64,000 nucleotides of DNA from Candidatus Micrarchaeum acidiphilum ARMAN-2 (lineage in GTDB: Archaea > Micrarchaeota > Micrarchaeia > Micrarchaeales > Micrarchaeaceae). Location of the stretch: contig GG697237.1 of NCBI GenBank assembly GCA_009387755.1, forward strand, positions 36,657 through 100,656, in the 5' to 3' direction. Under the pieces are notes generated by a model. It did no database searches, had not been told where the DNA came from, and saw only the letters and a program-made list of their open reading frames with translations. A program made the translations under genes and the position numbers. Of this stretch, positions 54,378 to 62,847 are shown in pieces. How positions within the stretch are numbered: the stretch's first letter is position 1; every line of letters starts with the position of its first letter.

Positions 54378-55076
54378 ATGAAGTTACCGAGTTTCTTTGG
54401 TTTTATTAAAAGCAACAAAAAAACAGTAAATGCCACACAAAAACAAGGTGCAGTTGACTTACCGAATATAGCGACTGACACTTGGATTGATACTTATTTT
54501 AAAGTTTTCTTTACTCCGTCTAGTGAAAATTGGACTAAACAAACTTCAGAAACTTATATGGCTAATATAAGGTTAAATATCGCCAATAATATCCTTCGAA
54601 ACTACCCACTTCACAGAATTGCTAACGTTAAAAGTTCAATAGTAAATAAAAAAGTAGAATTTCTTATCCGATTTAGAGAAAGAAGCATACAAGAATTACG
54701 GGACCCCACATATGGACTACTACTTGATCCAATCTTTGGATATTCGCCAATTGATTTTATCTTAGATAAACAGAAATTTGTTGAACTTGATAAAGCACTT
54801 TGTGAACAGTTTGGTATACCATATATATTTCTGCCAGTTACTACGGGTAAATTTAATAAACAAGGTGAACCAATAATCGAATTTAGGGTGAAAACATTTT
54901 TTACTTCACATCGTGTCATAGATGAACTTGAATTGTATTCAAAATGCCCAGAAATAGCTGAATCTTGTTTTCCGAATAAGGGAATTGTTAATTTTATAAA
55001 ATTAGATGAAACAAGAATAAAGCAAGATAAGAAATGGCTTAGAGCTGTTGATAATTTATTAGATAAATATTTTTAG
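54378..55076 (+). CDS. Paralogue 1 of an unrecognised family
   Basis: 232 residues without a recognised domain. It shares ordered blocks with the next gene: IATDTWIDTYFKVFFTP (IATATWISIYYRILFTP in the other), FLIRFRE, GYSPIDFI, FVELDKAL..., HRVIDEL..., PEIAESCFPNKG. It lacks the N-terminal zinc finger and a central insertion of the paralogue. AT-rich, like the surrounding segment. No membrane segment. Confidence 0.65.
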   Translation: MKLPSFFGFIKSNKKTVNATQKQGAVDLPNIATDTWIDTYFKVFFTPSSENWTKQTSETYMANIRLNIANNILRNYPLHRIANVKSSIVNKKVEFLIRFRERSIQELRDPTYGLLLDPIFGYSPIDFILDKQKFVELDKALCEQFGIPYIFLPVTTGKFNKQGEPIIEFRVKTFFTSHRVIDELELYSKCPEIAESCFPNKGIVNFIKLDETRIKQDKKWLRAVDNLLDKYF

Positions 55077-55220
55077 AAATAACAGGCACTATTGCAAATA
55101 TTGATGGGGGGTTTAATAGGCAAACATGTGATTATCAAAAAGGCACGTGTTTAGGTTGAAGAAAAATATAAAAGAAGGGAAGAGAATCAAGATTTATGGC
55201 AAGGTTATGGGTAAAACCAA

Positions 55221-56264
55221 ATGGCGTTGTTTATGAGCCTATTTGATAGATTCAAAGAAGTTGACGAGTTTATTGCTAAGCTTCCAAAGGGCTTATTTAA
55301 GTGCAATGTATGCGGCATGCTTAGTAAAAACCAGTCGGCTATGCGGGAACATGTAATAGGATTTCACAAGGAGTATGTGGTCTACAAAAATAAATACAAA
55401 AAGATACCAGAGATAGCAACAGCTACTTGGATTAGCATTTACTATAGAATATTGTTTACACCACCTAAAGAATGGTCTAACGAACGAATAAATTCACACC
55501 TTTATTTAACTAGAACACAAACACTGCCGTATATAATAGGTAGTATAAAAAAATTATCTAGCAATGGGAAATTTATAGGATACGTTAATCCTATTTTAGG
55601 TGTAAATCCTCTTTTTAACTCAACCCATTCTTCTGATCGGCATATGTATGGTCTTTTAAATCCATTTGGCAGTAACGTTTTTCCAGTTTCCAGAGAGGTT
55701 TTTGAAAGTCTTGAAAAAGGGAATGTTTCACAATATACCTTCCATAGAGTTTCCACTATTAAAAGTACACCATTAAATGATAATCAAAAGCAGGTTGAGT
55801 TTTTAATTAGATTTAGAGAAGGAGGCTACAACGGCCGCACACTTGAGGATACGAAAATATATAATAGTGAAATAAGCCCTACAGAAAAACTAACTTATGG
55901 TTATTCACCTTTAGATTTTATTCCTGATGCAAATATGTTTATTGAGCTAGATAAAGCCTTAAAGAAGGCTTTTAATATTGTAGATTTCAAATCCTCTACA
56001 GTAAAGGTCTTCTTTAATGAAAACGGCGAACCTTGTGTTCAGGCCAGGATTGGTGGAACCCTATACTTAGAACACCGCATAATTGATAGAATTAAATTAA
56101 CAAAAGAGGCACCAGAAATAGAAAAAGCATGCTTCACAGATAAAGGATTGGATGATTTTATCGAATTTGAAAAAAATTATGTAAAGAAGAATAAAGGAAA
56201 AGATACAGAAACAATTAAAGAATGGCTAAACGAAGTGAATAAAATTATGAAGGTAAAAGCCTAA
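55221..56264 (+). CDS. Paralogue 2, with N-terminal C2H2 zinc finger
   Basis: 347 residues. Residues 25-50 form a C2H2 finger (FKCNVCGMLSKNQSAMREHVIGFH). The rest parallels the previous gene but has an extra segment of about 70 residues in the middle (VNPILGVNPLF...). The domain order suggests a nucleic-acid or protein-binding finger attached to a common core of unknown function. Start ATG 55221 or 55233. A tandem duplication, including the leader, best explains the pair. Confidence 0.68.
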   Translation: MALFMSLFDRFKEVDEFIAKLPKGLFKCNVCGMLSKNQSAMREHVIGFHKEYVVYKNKYKKIPEIATATWISIYYRILFTPPKEWSNERINSHLYLTRTQTLPYIIGSIKKLSSNGKFIGYVNPILGVNPLFNSTHSSDRHMYGLLNPFGSNVFPVSREVFESLEKGNVSQYTFHRVSTIKSTPLNDNQKQVEFLIRFREGGYNGRTLEDTKIYNSEISPTEKLTYGYSPLDFIPDANMFIELDKALKKAFNIVDFKSSTVKVFFNENGEPCVQARIGGTLYLEHRIIDRIKLTKEAPEIEKACFTDKGLDDFIEFEKNYVKKNKGKDTETIKEWLNEVNKIMKVKA

Positions 56265-56298
56265 ATCTCTCACTTTTGTAAGGTAGGCAATGGCCCAG

Positions 56299-56412
56299 CT
56301 ATCTAATCTTATTGTAACCCTTACCAGAAATACCTGGACCGGGTATAAACATATCGTAATATTTCGAATTCCAAGGATGCACACCAGTAACAACGACTGC
56401 TACATACTTCAT
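56299..56412 (-). CDS. Possible short ORF
   Basis: 37 codons from ATG 56412: a hydrophobic start (MKYVAVVVTGVH) and a Gly/Pro/Tyr-rich end (YYDMFIPGPGISGKGYNK). Looks protein-like but has no ribosome site or known family. It may be a remnant. The rest of 56265-56496 shows only the promoter of the next gene. Confidence 0.25.
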   Translation of the reverse strand: MKYVAVVVTGVHPWNSKYYDMFIPGPGISGKGYNKIR

Positions 56413-56496
56413 AGTAGAATTAGATAATACGTGCCATAGTGTATTAGCATAAATGCTTTATAAAGTTTGAAAATTAACAAATGAAAGTATCTGTCT

Positions 56497-58041
56497 TTGA
56501 ACTGCGGAGCATATATAAAATTTGACTATCTAAACCTAACTGTGAAAATATTTGGATTAACCTTTGAGTGGAAACCAAAAGAGGGAACGGAATACCTTAC
56601 ACATAACACTGTACATCAGAGCGTTGTGGGCCAGAAGGTTTATATCCCAACCAGAGTTATAAATAGAACTGTAAAAATAATTATAGATGGTAAGATTTTT
56701 CAAGGAAGTTTTTCTGTTTCTAAAGGAATATGCACGATAAGGGCAAAATTAGATAAGGAACATAGATTTTTAACATCTATAACGAATGTAAAATTTGATA
56801 AGAAAGTGACCAATTCAGAAAAAAAGATAGACTATTATGGAAAGAAATTCAAATACCCTGTTGTTTCTATAACATACACAGCAGAAGTAACAGATACCAA
56901 GAAAATGAAGGACATTACAGAAGATCTTAGTGGCTATTCGAATCTGGAAATAATGAAAAAGCTGTTCAAAGATGAGGTAATAAAATCAAAGGAGCCCGGT
57001 TTTATCTACGAAACCCGGCCAAAGGCCAAATTTGCAGAGTTTTCTAGGATAGAAGGAATGCTACTCGGCATAGCCATAGGCGACTCGCTCGGTAATACCT
57101 CTGAGAGTATGACACCAGAACAGAGAAAACAGGAATACGGTCTGATTACGGACTATCTCCCAAACAAGCATGCACACAATAAGCCAATAGGGCTGCCTAG
57201 TGATGATACCCAGCTTTCTTTTGATACTCTTGAAGTAATCCTAAACAAAGGAAGATTAGACATGGAAGAATTGGCCAAAGTGTTCTCATCGCACAGGATT
57301 TTCGGGATAGGTAAAACAGTCAAAGAGTTTCTTAGAAATTACAAAGATTATAAAGATCCATGGTATATGTCTGGGGTAGTGGGTGGTGCTGGAAATGGAG
57401 CACTGATGAGGATTGCACCTGTCCTCATTTCCTCCCTTGCAAACAAAACCGAGAACCCCAGGGCTGATACGATACTAGCTACTATGTTGACACATAACAG
57501 CCCATTAGCAATTGGTTCGTCCGTTGCATTCGTGAATATGTTATATGAATTTGTTTCTTTGAAAAAAGGAAGTCCAGATCCTGACAAATTGATTAAAGAA
57601 TTTGTAGAGATTCTTGAAGCCTTTACAGGCGAAGCTAGGTGTAATATCAGAAACACCAAAATAAAATCCAAATTTTCTGGCTCTGCCCCAACCTTTATAC
57701 GAGAAGCATTACAATTCGGGTATGAAAATAACATGACAGTAGAGCAGTTTGGCGAATACTTCGGTTCTGGAGCTTACGTCTTGGAAACAGATACAGTACT
57801 TCTTTACATATTATCAAAATACCTAAATGACCCAGAAGAGGCAATAATACAAGCAGTTAATTACACAAAAGACAATGACACGATGGCTTCAATAGTTGGT
57901 GCTGCAATGGGCGCATTATACGGAAAAGCTAGGTTTAAAGAAAGTTGGATAACTAAATTATCAGGAAGGATAAGAGAAAATGATGATGGAAAAATCTTTG
58001 AGATGATAGATAGGACAAAAGAATTTCTGAGCGGTAAATAA
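56497..58041 (+). CDS. ADP-ribosylglycohydrolase with unrecognised N-terminal domain
   Basis: 514 residues. From about residue 185 it is a DraG/ARH-type hydrolase: GMLLGIAIGDSLG, metal ligands in SDDTQLSFDT, GGAGNGALMRIAPV, and DNDTMASIVGAAMGALYG. This family removes ADP-ribose from proteins or nucleic acids. The first 180 residues are beta-rich and unrecognised. The start is doubtful: TTG 56497 opens the frame, but a TATA box (56455-56463) points to ATG 56481, which is one frame off and would join if one A in 56516-56519 were absent. Confidence 0.8.
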   Translation: MNCGAYIKFDYLNLTVKIFGLTFEWKPKEGTEYLTHNTVHQSVVGQKVYIPTRVINRTVKIIIDGKIFQGSFSVSKGICTIRAKLDKEHRFLTSITNVKFDKKVTNSEKKIDYYGKKFKYPVVSITYTAEVTDTKKMKDITEDLSGYSNLEIMKKLFKDEVIKSKEPGFIYETRPKAKFAEFSRIEGMLLGIAIGDSLGNTSESMTPEQRKQEYGLITDYLPNKHAHNKPIGLPSDDTQLSFDTLEVILNKGRLDMEELAKVFSSHRIFGIGKTVKEFLRNYKDYKDPWYMSGVVGGAGNGALMRIAPVLISSLANKTENPRADTILATMLTHNSPLAIGSSVAFVNMLYEFVSLKKGSPDPDKLIKEFVEILEAFTGEARCNIRNTKIKSKFSGSAPTFIREALQFGYENNMTVEQFGEYFGSGAYVLETDTVLLYILSKYLNDPEEAIIQAVNYTKDNDTMASIVGAAMGALYGKARFKESWITKLSGRIRENDDGKIFEMIDRTKEFLSGK

Positions 58042-58052
58042 TATAAAATCTC

Positions 58053-58190
58053 TTATTCTATAGTTGGTATGTCCTTAAACCACCCTAATGAACCATTCAT
58101 TATCTGACCAGATTCACCACAGAGTATCGGCTTTGTGATTCTCAAGGCTTCCTGCGAGGCTATACCTAGCGTAATACATAAAGTAAACAC
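58053..58190 (-). CDS. Possible short ORF or remnant
   Basis: 45 codons from GTG 58190 encode a protein-like stretch (ITLGIASQEALRITKPILCG, ending GWFKDIPTIE). There is no supporting start signal and a stop lies just upstream, so a 3' remnant of a lost gene is plausible. The rest of 58042-58262 shows nothing else. Confidence 0.3.
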   Translation of the reverse strand: MFTLCITLGIASQEALRITKPILCGESGQIMNGSLGWFKDIPTIE

Positions 58191-58262
58191 TCAAGTTAAA
58201 GTGTGGATAAGTGACGAGGCCACCATGCACTTTCCCTATGGCCATATACCATAAGGTAGGTA

Positions 58263-58562
58263 TCATCTTTTTATGCCCCTGGATTTCTTTGATCTGCGCC
58301 TGATAAAGTAAACATATTCCAACTCGTTAGAACTCTCAGTCATAAGAGCTCTCTTGAATACTCTGTTCGAACCTTCGCATTCATGGAATAGCCTAAGCAG
58401 CCCTTTAGTATGCTTTGGTATTTTGTACCATGCAATATAGTAGCTTCTTACTTCTTGGCCTCTATATATTGGTCTGCGACCCAACTCTTTGTGGCTGATA
58501 ATCTTCACATAGATTCGCCTTCCGCATACTTTACAACGTACCTTTAGAGCTCTTGGAAGCAT
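58263..58562 (-). CDS. Small basic zinc-ribbon-like protein
   Basis: 99 residues, strongly basic. A CKVCGRR pair near residue 10 and later HECEG suggest a zinc ribbon; the C-terminus is RRRSKKSRGIKR. Possibly nucleic-acid binding. Its ATG follows the stop of the membrane zinc-finger gene by one base, so it is in the same operon. No family recognised. Confidence 0.6.
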   Translation of the reverse strand: MLPRALKVRCKVCGRRIYVKIISHKELGRRPIYRGQEVRSYYIAWYKIPKHTKGLLRLFHECEGSNRVFKRALMTESSNELEYVYFIRRRSKKSRGIKR

Positions 58563-58563
58563 A

Positions 58564-58869
58564 CTATCCCTTTTGTTTAGCCCCGGCGGTCTTTTTCTTA
58601 GCCTCTTTGAAATGCTGAGAGAAGGCTTCTGGAGAGGCTGCGATGTGGTTTTTCCTTATATGATCCCTCATCTTCTGTTCTGAGGCTGATTTGAAACCGC
58701 ACACCTTACATACATATTTAGGATGAGATTTATCCCAGAGCCATGCACCTATTCCCGCTATAAGAAATTGTGTAATAACGCCTAAAAGATTTATGCCGAA
58801 TAGTCCGTAGCCTATAATCCCCCCGGCAACTATCAAAACAAAAACAACAAATGCGAGTAAAACATTCAT
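58564..58869 (-). CDS. Membrane-anchored C2H2 zinc-finger protein
   Basis: 101 residues: one or two N-terminal membrane segments, then YVCKVCGFKSASEQKMRDHIRKNH, a classic C2H2 finger facing the cytoplasm, and a Lys-rich tail. A membrane-tethered finger is unusual. The finger resembles that of the paralogue at 55221-56264. The start overlaps the stop of the upstream gene in ATGA. Confidence 0.7.
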   Translation of the reverse strand: MNVLLAFVVFVLIVAGGIIGYGLFGINLLGVITQFLIAGIGAWLWDKSHPKYVCKVCGFKSASEQKMRDHIRKNHIAASPEAFSQHFKEAKKKTAGAKQKG

Positions 58870-59102
58870 CCAATCATTTCTCCTTTAATCTTTTGTGTTG
58901 GCAAAGGATTTACTTCTTTCTTTTGGGCCTGAGCGGACATGCTCTCTAAGAATGCCCAGTTAACAAGCGGTAAAGTTAATGAACTATCCCAGTTTATTAA
59001 CTTAAGTTCTGCGGCTACGCATGCCCAACTTCTCACTTGGAAGTTGAAGGAATAGGGTATATGCCCCCAGTCAAGTATATCGCTATTGCATTTGCCAACC
59101 AT
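58866..59102 (-). CDS. Small hypothetical protein, operon head
   Basis: 78 residues. Trp- and Asn-rich middle (DWGHIPYSFNFQVRSWACVAAELKLINWDSS) with a polar end. No family recognised. It is translationally coupled to the membrane zinc-finger gene (4-bp overlap), making a three-gene operon. Confidence 0.55.
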   Translation of the reverse strand: MVGKCNSDILDWGHIPYSFNFQVRSWACVAAELKLINWDSSLTLPLVNWAFLESMSAQAQKKEVNPLPTQKIKGEMIG

Positions 59103-59246
59103 AGCATACTAAGGCCCTTAATGTTGTACGGCTTTATGTCCCCAATTTTCACCCCTTCCTCGAAGCATGTAAATGGGGGGGCAGGATAATCGCCCATAAA
59201 ATATTAGTAATACGCTTTCTTATAACCTTCTTGGGAAGTTATATTT

Positions 59247-59648
59247 ATGACAGACTTTCTGACAAACTCTCAGAGAAGCTTCAACATGTCAAAAATACGG
59301 AGTCGTAATACGGTTCCAGAACTTAAACTAAGACGAGCTCTTAGAAAATTAGGGTTTATATACCAGCCAAAACACATATTTGGCAAACCAGACTTTGCTA
59401 ACAAAAAATCTAAAATTGCTGTTTTCATAGATGGCTGCTTCTGGCATGGCTGCCCCTACCACTATATAACACCAAAAACTAACTCTGCCTTTTGGTCACA
59501 AAAAATAAAGAAAAATATAGCAAGAGATAGAAAAGTGGGAAAAACACTTAAGAAAGAGGGATATAAAGTATTCAGATACTGGGAGCATACTGTAGAAAGA
59601 AATCCAGATAAAATACTACTTACTTTATCTCACGCTGTTCAGAAATAA
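59247..59648 (+). CDS. vsr: Vsr-type DNA mismatch/patch endonuclease
   Basis: 133 residues: SFNMSKIRSRNTVPELKLRRALRKLGFIYQ, KPDFANKKSKIAVFIDGCFWHGCPYH and FRYWEHTVERNP are the Vsr blocks, with the catalytic Asp in KPDF and the zinc-site residues in CFWHGC. Classical Vsr nicks T:G mismatches formed by deamination of 5-methylcytosine. Its 3' end overlaps that of the cytosine-5 methyltransferase gene (convergent, 10 bp), the usual functional partner. Confidence 0.92.
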   Translation: MTDFLTNSQRSFNMSKIRSRNTVPELKLRRALRKLGFIYQPKHIFGKPDFANKKSKIAVFIDGCFWHGCPYHYITPKTNSAFWSQKIKKNIARDRKVGKTLKKEGYKVFRYWEHTVERNPDKILLTLSHAVQK

Positions 59649-60625
59649 TTCAAAAGGTTTTCTGCAATTCTTCTAGCAAGAAGTGGGGGCACAGCATTTC
59701 CGACTTGCGTGTAAATCTCTCTTTCAGAGCCACAGAACTTGTAGTTTTTGGGAAAACTCTGCAGCCTAGCGCATTCAGATGGTGTGAGACGTCTTATCTT
59801 CTTATTAGAATACTTTACCAGTGCTTCTGCGCCGTCTTTCCAGTATCTTGCGGATATTGTATTTGACGGCTTCGAGAAATCCAAAAACTGCCAGCCGAAT
59901 CCAATGTTTCTTTCTGCATTCTTTTTTTTACGCCTTATAAATCCGTTAATCATTCTTTCAGAATAATAGAATCTCTTACTGACTTTTTGCGGAGGCAATA
60001 AAAATTGCTTTGAAGGCACCCAAGGTTTCAGACCATTTGTCGGATGCTCTGAATGCGTCGGTACTGGGGGCAATATCGCTTTTTCTGCTTGCCTACGATT
60101 CACCCCGATAAAAAATATCCTTTGACGTTTTTGTGGAACGCCGTAGTTTGCGGCATTTAAGGTGTGTATTGTTGTTCTGTATCCAATACTATTGAAATCA
60201 TGAAGTATTTTCTCGCCAAAAGTCATTTTGCTATCAACTAATTTGAGTGAGAGAAGTCCACGTACGTTTTCCATGACAAAAAAATCGGGGGCCATCCCTT
60301 TTACAATTCTTATGAACTCCCTGAAAAGAGAATTCCTAGGATCTGCTGGATTTCTGTTGCCTCCCATGCTAAAACCTTGGCATGGCGGGCCACCTATAAC
60401 AACATTCACTTTTGCTTCTGAAACTAGAGTTTTTAACTGCCCAACAGTAAGTGACCTCATATCAGCTTCAAGCCCGATGCTTTTTTTGTGATTGCGCGAG
60501 AATGTATCAACAGCAGGCTTCCAGTTATCTACTCCCGCAAGTATCGAGTAGCCAGCCTCTTTAAATCCCTGACTAAATCCTCCTGCCCCGCAGAAAATAT
60601 CTATAACTGTCGGCTGTTCTTTCAT
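59639..60625 (-). CDS. DNA (cytosine-5) methyltransferase
   Basis: 328 residues. Motif I DIFCGAGGFSQGF, IV GGPPCQGFS (catalytic Cys), VI FVMENVRG, VIII PQKRQRIFFIG, IX RRLTPSECARLQSFP, X QVGNAVPP; the variable region sets sequence specificity. ATG 60625 follows GGTG by 7 nt, 16 nt after the double-GHKL gene on the same strand. No adjacent conventional restriction endonuclease is seen. Confidence 0.94.
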   Translation of the reverse strand: MKEQPTVIDIFCGAGGFSQGFKEAGYSILAGVDNWKPAVDTFSRNHKKSIGLEADMRSLTVGQLKTLVSEAKVNVVIGGPPCQGFSMGGNRNPADPRNSLFREFIRIVKGMAPDFFVMENVRGLLSLKLVDSKMTFGEKILHDFNSIGYRTTIHTLNAANYGVPQKRQRIFFIGVNRRQAEKAILPPVPTHSEHPTNGLKPWVPSKQFLLPPQKVSKRFYYSERMINGFIRRKKKNAERNIGFGWQFLDFSKPSNTISARYWKDGAEALVKYSNKKIRRLTPSECARLQSFPKNYKFCGSEREIYTQVGNAVPPLLARRIAENLLNYF

Positions 60626-60641
60626 TATAACTCACCATATA

Positions 60642-62846
60642 CTATTTGAAAACTATCTCAAAAGCAACATTTCCGTATTTCTCCTTTGTTCTCTTCTCAT
60701 CGACTATTCCTATTGTTGCACCATACTCTTTAAGTATCTGGGCAGAGATATACATTCCGAGTCCTCTCCCTTCAAACTTCCTTGACTGGAATGGAATCCA
60801 GAATAGTGATGTCTTGAGACTTGGGTCTAGTGCCTGACCGTTATTCCCTATAACCAGTCTTTTGGCATCACCCTGAACATCAATATACAGTTCTCTTTTT
60901 TTGTCCTTGTTTGTTCTTTGCGAAAGCCAGTATATTGCGTTACATATTACGTTGTCAATCACCTGTGCAAGCGCAGATTTCCGCATTTTAACCTTGAAGT
61001 CTGAATTTCTGTATTTTACAACCTCTATGCCCTTTTCTTTTATCTCTTCATTGTGTCCTTCCAAGACCAATTTAATTGTGTCGTATACTGATATAATGTC
61101 TTCACTGCTTTCACTCGTTACGAACCTGAATACGTCCATCAGCTTTGTTTCGTTCATCATTTTGTTTAAGATAAAAACAAGGTTTTGCAGGCTGTCTCTG
61201 ATATCTGGATTCCCAGATTCTCTGACATTTTCATCAAGTTTTTTCATGTAATGGTTTAGAGCAGATACTGAGATGTCCACTTCGTGTGTAAATCTTTCCG
61301 AAGCAAGACCCATTCCTAGAAGATGATAGAAAATTGCTGACTGCTCCTCTCCAGCATCTTTAAGGTTGTCATATAAAATCTTCCATGCCCTCCTAGAGTC
61401 CTCGAATGCCTTGTTAGCAAGCTGAGCTTCTTCTTTAAGCTTAGAGAGTTCCTGCTTTTGTATGACTACCTGATCTTCTCCGAGTTTGAACTGTTCTTCT
61501 TTTGGTTTTTCAAATGTCTTTTCAACTTTTTCCAGTTTTTTTTCCAATTCCTTTAGTCTTTTCTTTGTAGTTGCTTCAGCTTCCTCTTGCTTCTTCTTGG
61601 CTGCGCTTTTTTTCTCATCACTTATCTTTGTTCTCTCTGCTTGGCTCTGACTTTCCAAGAGATCCACTGCACCAAGCACAAAGTTCCTGAAGTCGCGATA
61701 TGCAGTATTGTTAAGTAGACCTTCACGGTTCGTCTTATCCTTGAGCTGTGGATTGCCAAGCTGATCTATTTCAATAAGTCCTATCATTTGGCTTCTGTCA
61801 AATCTTCTTCCCGGTGAAAGCACTCTTCTTTTGTCTAAGCCGAGCCAGTCATCATCTTCATCACCATAAGGCAGGACTCGAAAGTTGTCTCTATATACGC
61901 TGACACCTGCCAGCGCATTAAGCCTGTCCGCATTAAGCCCGTATTGTTGCAGCGCCTGGGGATCTTTTAACCAAGCAAACAGGGTTCCTTTAAACGGACC
62001 ACACGATGGAGTAGTCTCCTCCCATTCCTTTGGATTTATCTTTGACCAGAGAAGTTCCTCGTTGGTTGACTTCTCCACCGTATTGTCTGCATTCCGCTTG
62101 TAAAAAGTGTATTTGCATCTGCCTTCTTCATTTATGCTGAAATCCAGTTTGAACATATATTTTTCCAGTATCTGTTCGAGCTTCAGGTTCTCATATTGTC
62201 TGTACTCTGGTATTGATAAAACAACTCTAAAGTCTTTGTTTTCCCTTGTAGGAAGAAGCATTCGTATAAGTGCTGTCTGGAGTCTTTCCAAATCTTTTAT
62301 ACTCCAAGCGTATTTAGATCGTGACATCTTCAGTAGCGTGCCTCCATTTTTTCCAGTAAAGTACTCTGGTTTTCTACTCTCGATGTCTATATTAATATCA
62401 TCAACAAATACGTCTTCTTTGTCCCAGTCATCCCAGTTTATTTTTGTATAAAACTCCGTATCGCTGCCCTCAGGTTTCGTTATCATTTCAAGGATTCTGC
62501 CAAGTCGCTGTGCAGCAAAACGCCCAACACCTTTTTCGCCTAGCGGCAGGCGTTCTTTTTTAGTTCTCTTCTTAGATTGCTTCTGTTTGTCCTTCACTCC
62601 TGTTGCTATGTCGAGCCAAGGGCCACGGATTGTTTCTTCACTCATTCCGACTCCGTCATCCTCCACCGTGATGACGGTCTTTTCTGGGTTTTTCAGGTTC
62701 TCGAGAGAAACTTTTACCTCATCGGCATCAGCGTCATAACCGTTTTTTATAAGTTCGATAAGACCTACCGTATTGTCTCTTATCGACTCCTCACCAAGTA
62801 TCTGAATTATCCTTGCCTTTGCCCTGAAAGAAGACCGCTTCGCCAT
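60642..62846 (-). CDS. Large ATPase with two GHKL domains
   Basis: 734 residues. The N-terminal GHKL ATPase has ELIKNGYDADAD (N box), EDDGVGM and GEKGVGRFAAQRLG. A middle domain and a long coiled coil (about 395-470, AAKKKQEEAEATTKKRLKELEKKL...) follow. The C-terminal part looks like a histidine-kinase ATPase: QVIDNVICNAIYW, a G1-like VIGNNGQALD and FEGRGLGMYISAQIL. So it is MORC/Hsp90-like at one end and kinase-like at the other. ATG 62846 follows GGAGG and lies next to the HerA stop. Probable genome-conflict protein. Confidence 0.82.
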   Translation of the reverse strand: MAKRSSFRAKARIIQILGEESIRDNTVGLIELIKNGYDADADEVKVSLENLKNPEKTVITVEDDGVGMSEETIRGPWLDIATGVKDKQKQSKKRTKKERLPLGEKGVGRFAAQRLGRILEMITKPEGSDTEFYTKINWDDWDKEDVFVDDINIDIESRKPEYFTGKNGGTLLKMSRSKYAWSIKDLERLQTALIRMLLPTRENKDFRVVLSIPEYRQYENLKLEQILEKYMFKLDFSINEEGRCKYTFYKRNADNTVEKSTNEELLWSKINPKEWEETTPSCGPFKGTLFAWLKDPQALQQYGLNADRLNALAGVSVYRDNFRVLPYGDEDDDWLGLDKRRVLSPGRRFDRSQMIGLIEIDQLGNPQLKDKTNREGLLNNTAYRDFRNFVLGAVDLLESQSQAERTKISDEKKSAAKKKQEEAEATTKKRLKELEKKLEKVEKTFEKPKEEQFKLGEDQVVIQKQELSKLKEEAQLANKAFEDSRRAWKILYDNLKDAGEEQSAIFYHLLGMGLASERFTHEVDISVSALNHYMKKLDENVRESGNPDIRDSLQNLVFILNKMMNETKLMDVFRFVTSESSEDIISVYDTIKLVLEGHNEEIKEKGIEVVKYRNSDFKVKMRKSALAQVIDNVICNAIYWLSQRTNKDKKRELYIDVQGDAKRLVIGNNGQALDPSLKTSLFWIPFQSRKFEGRGLGMYISAQILKEYGATIGIVDEKRTKEKYGNVAFEIVFK

Positions 62847-62847
62847 T

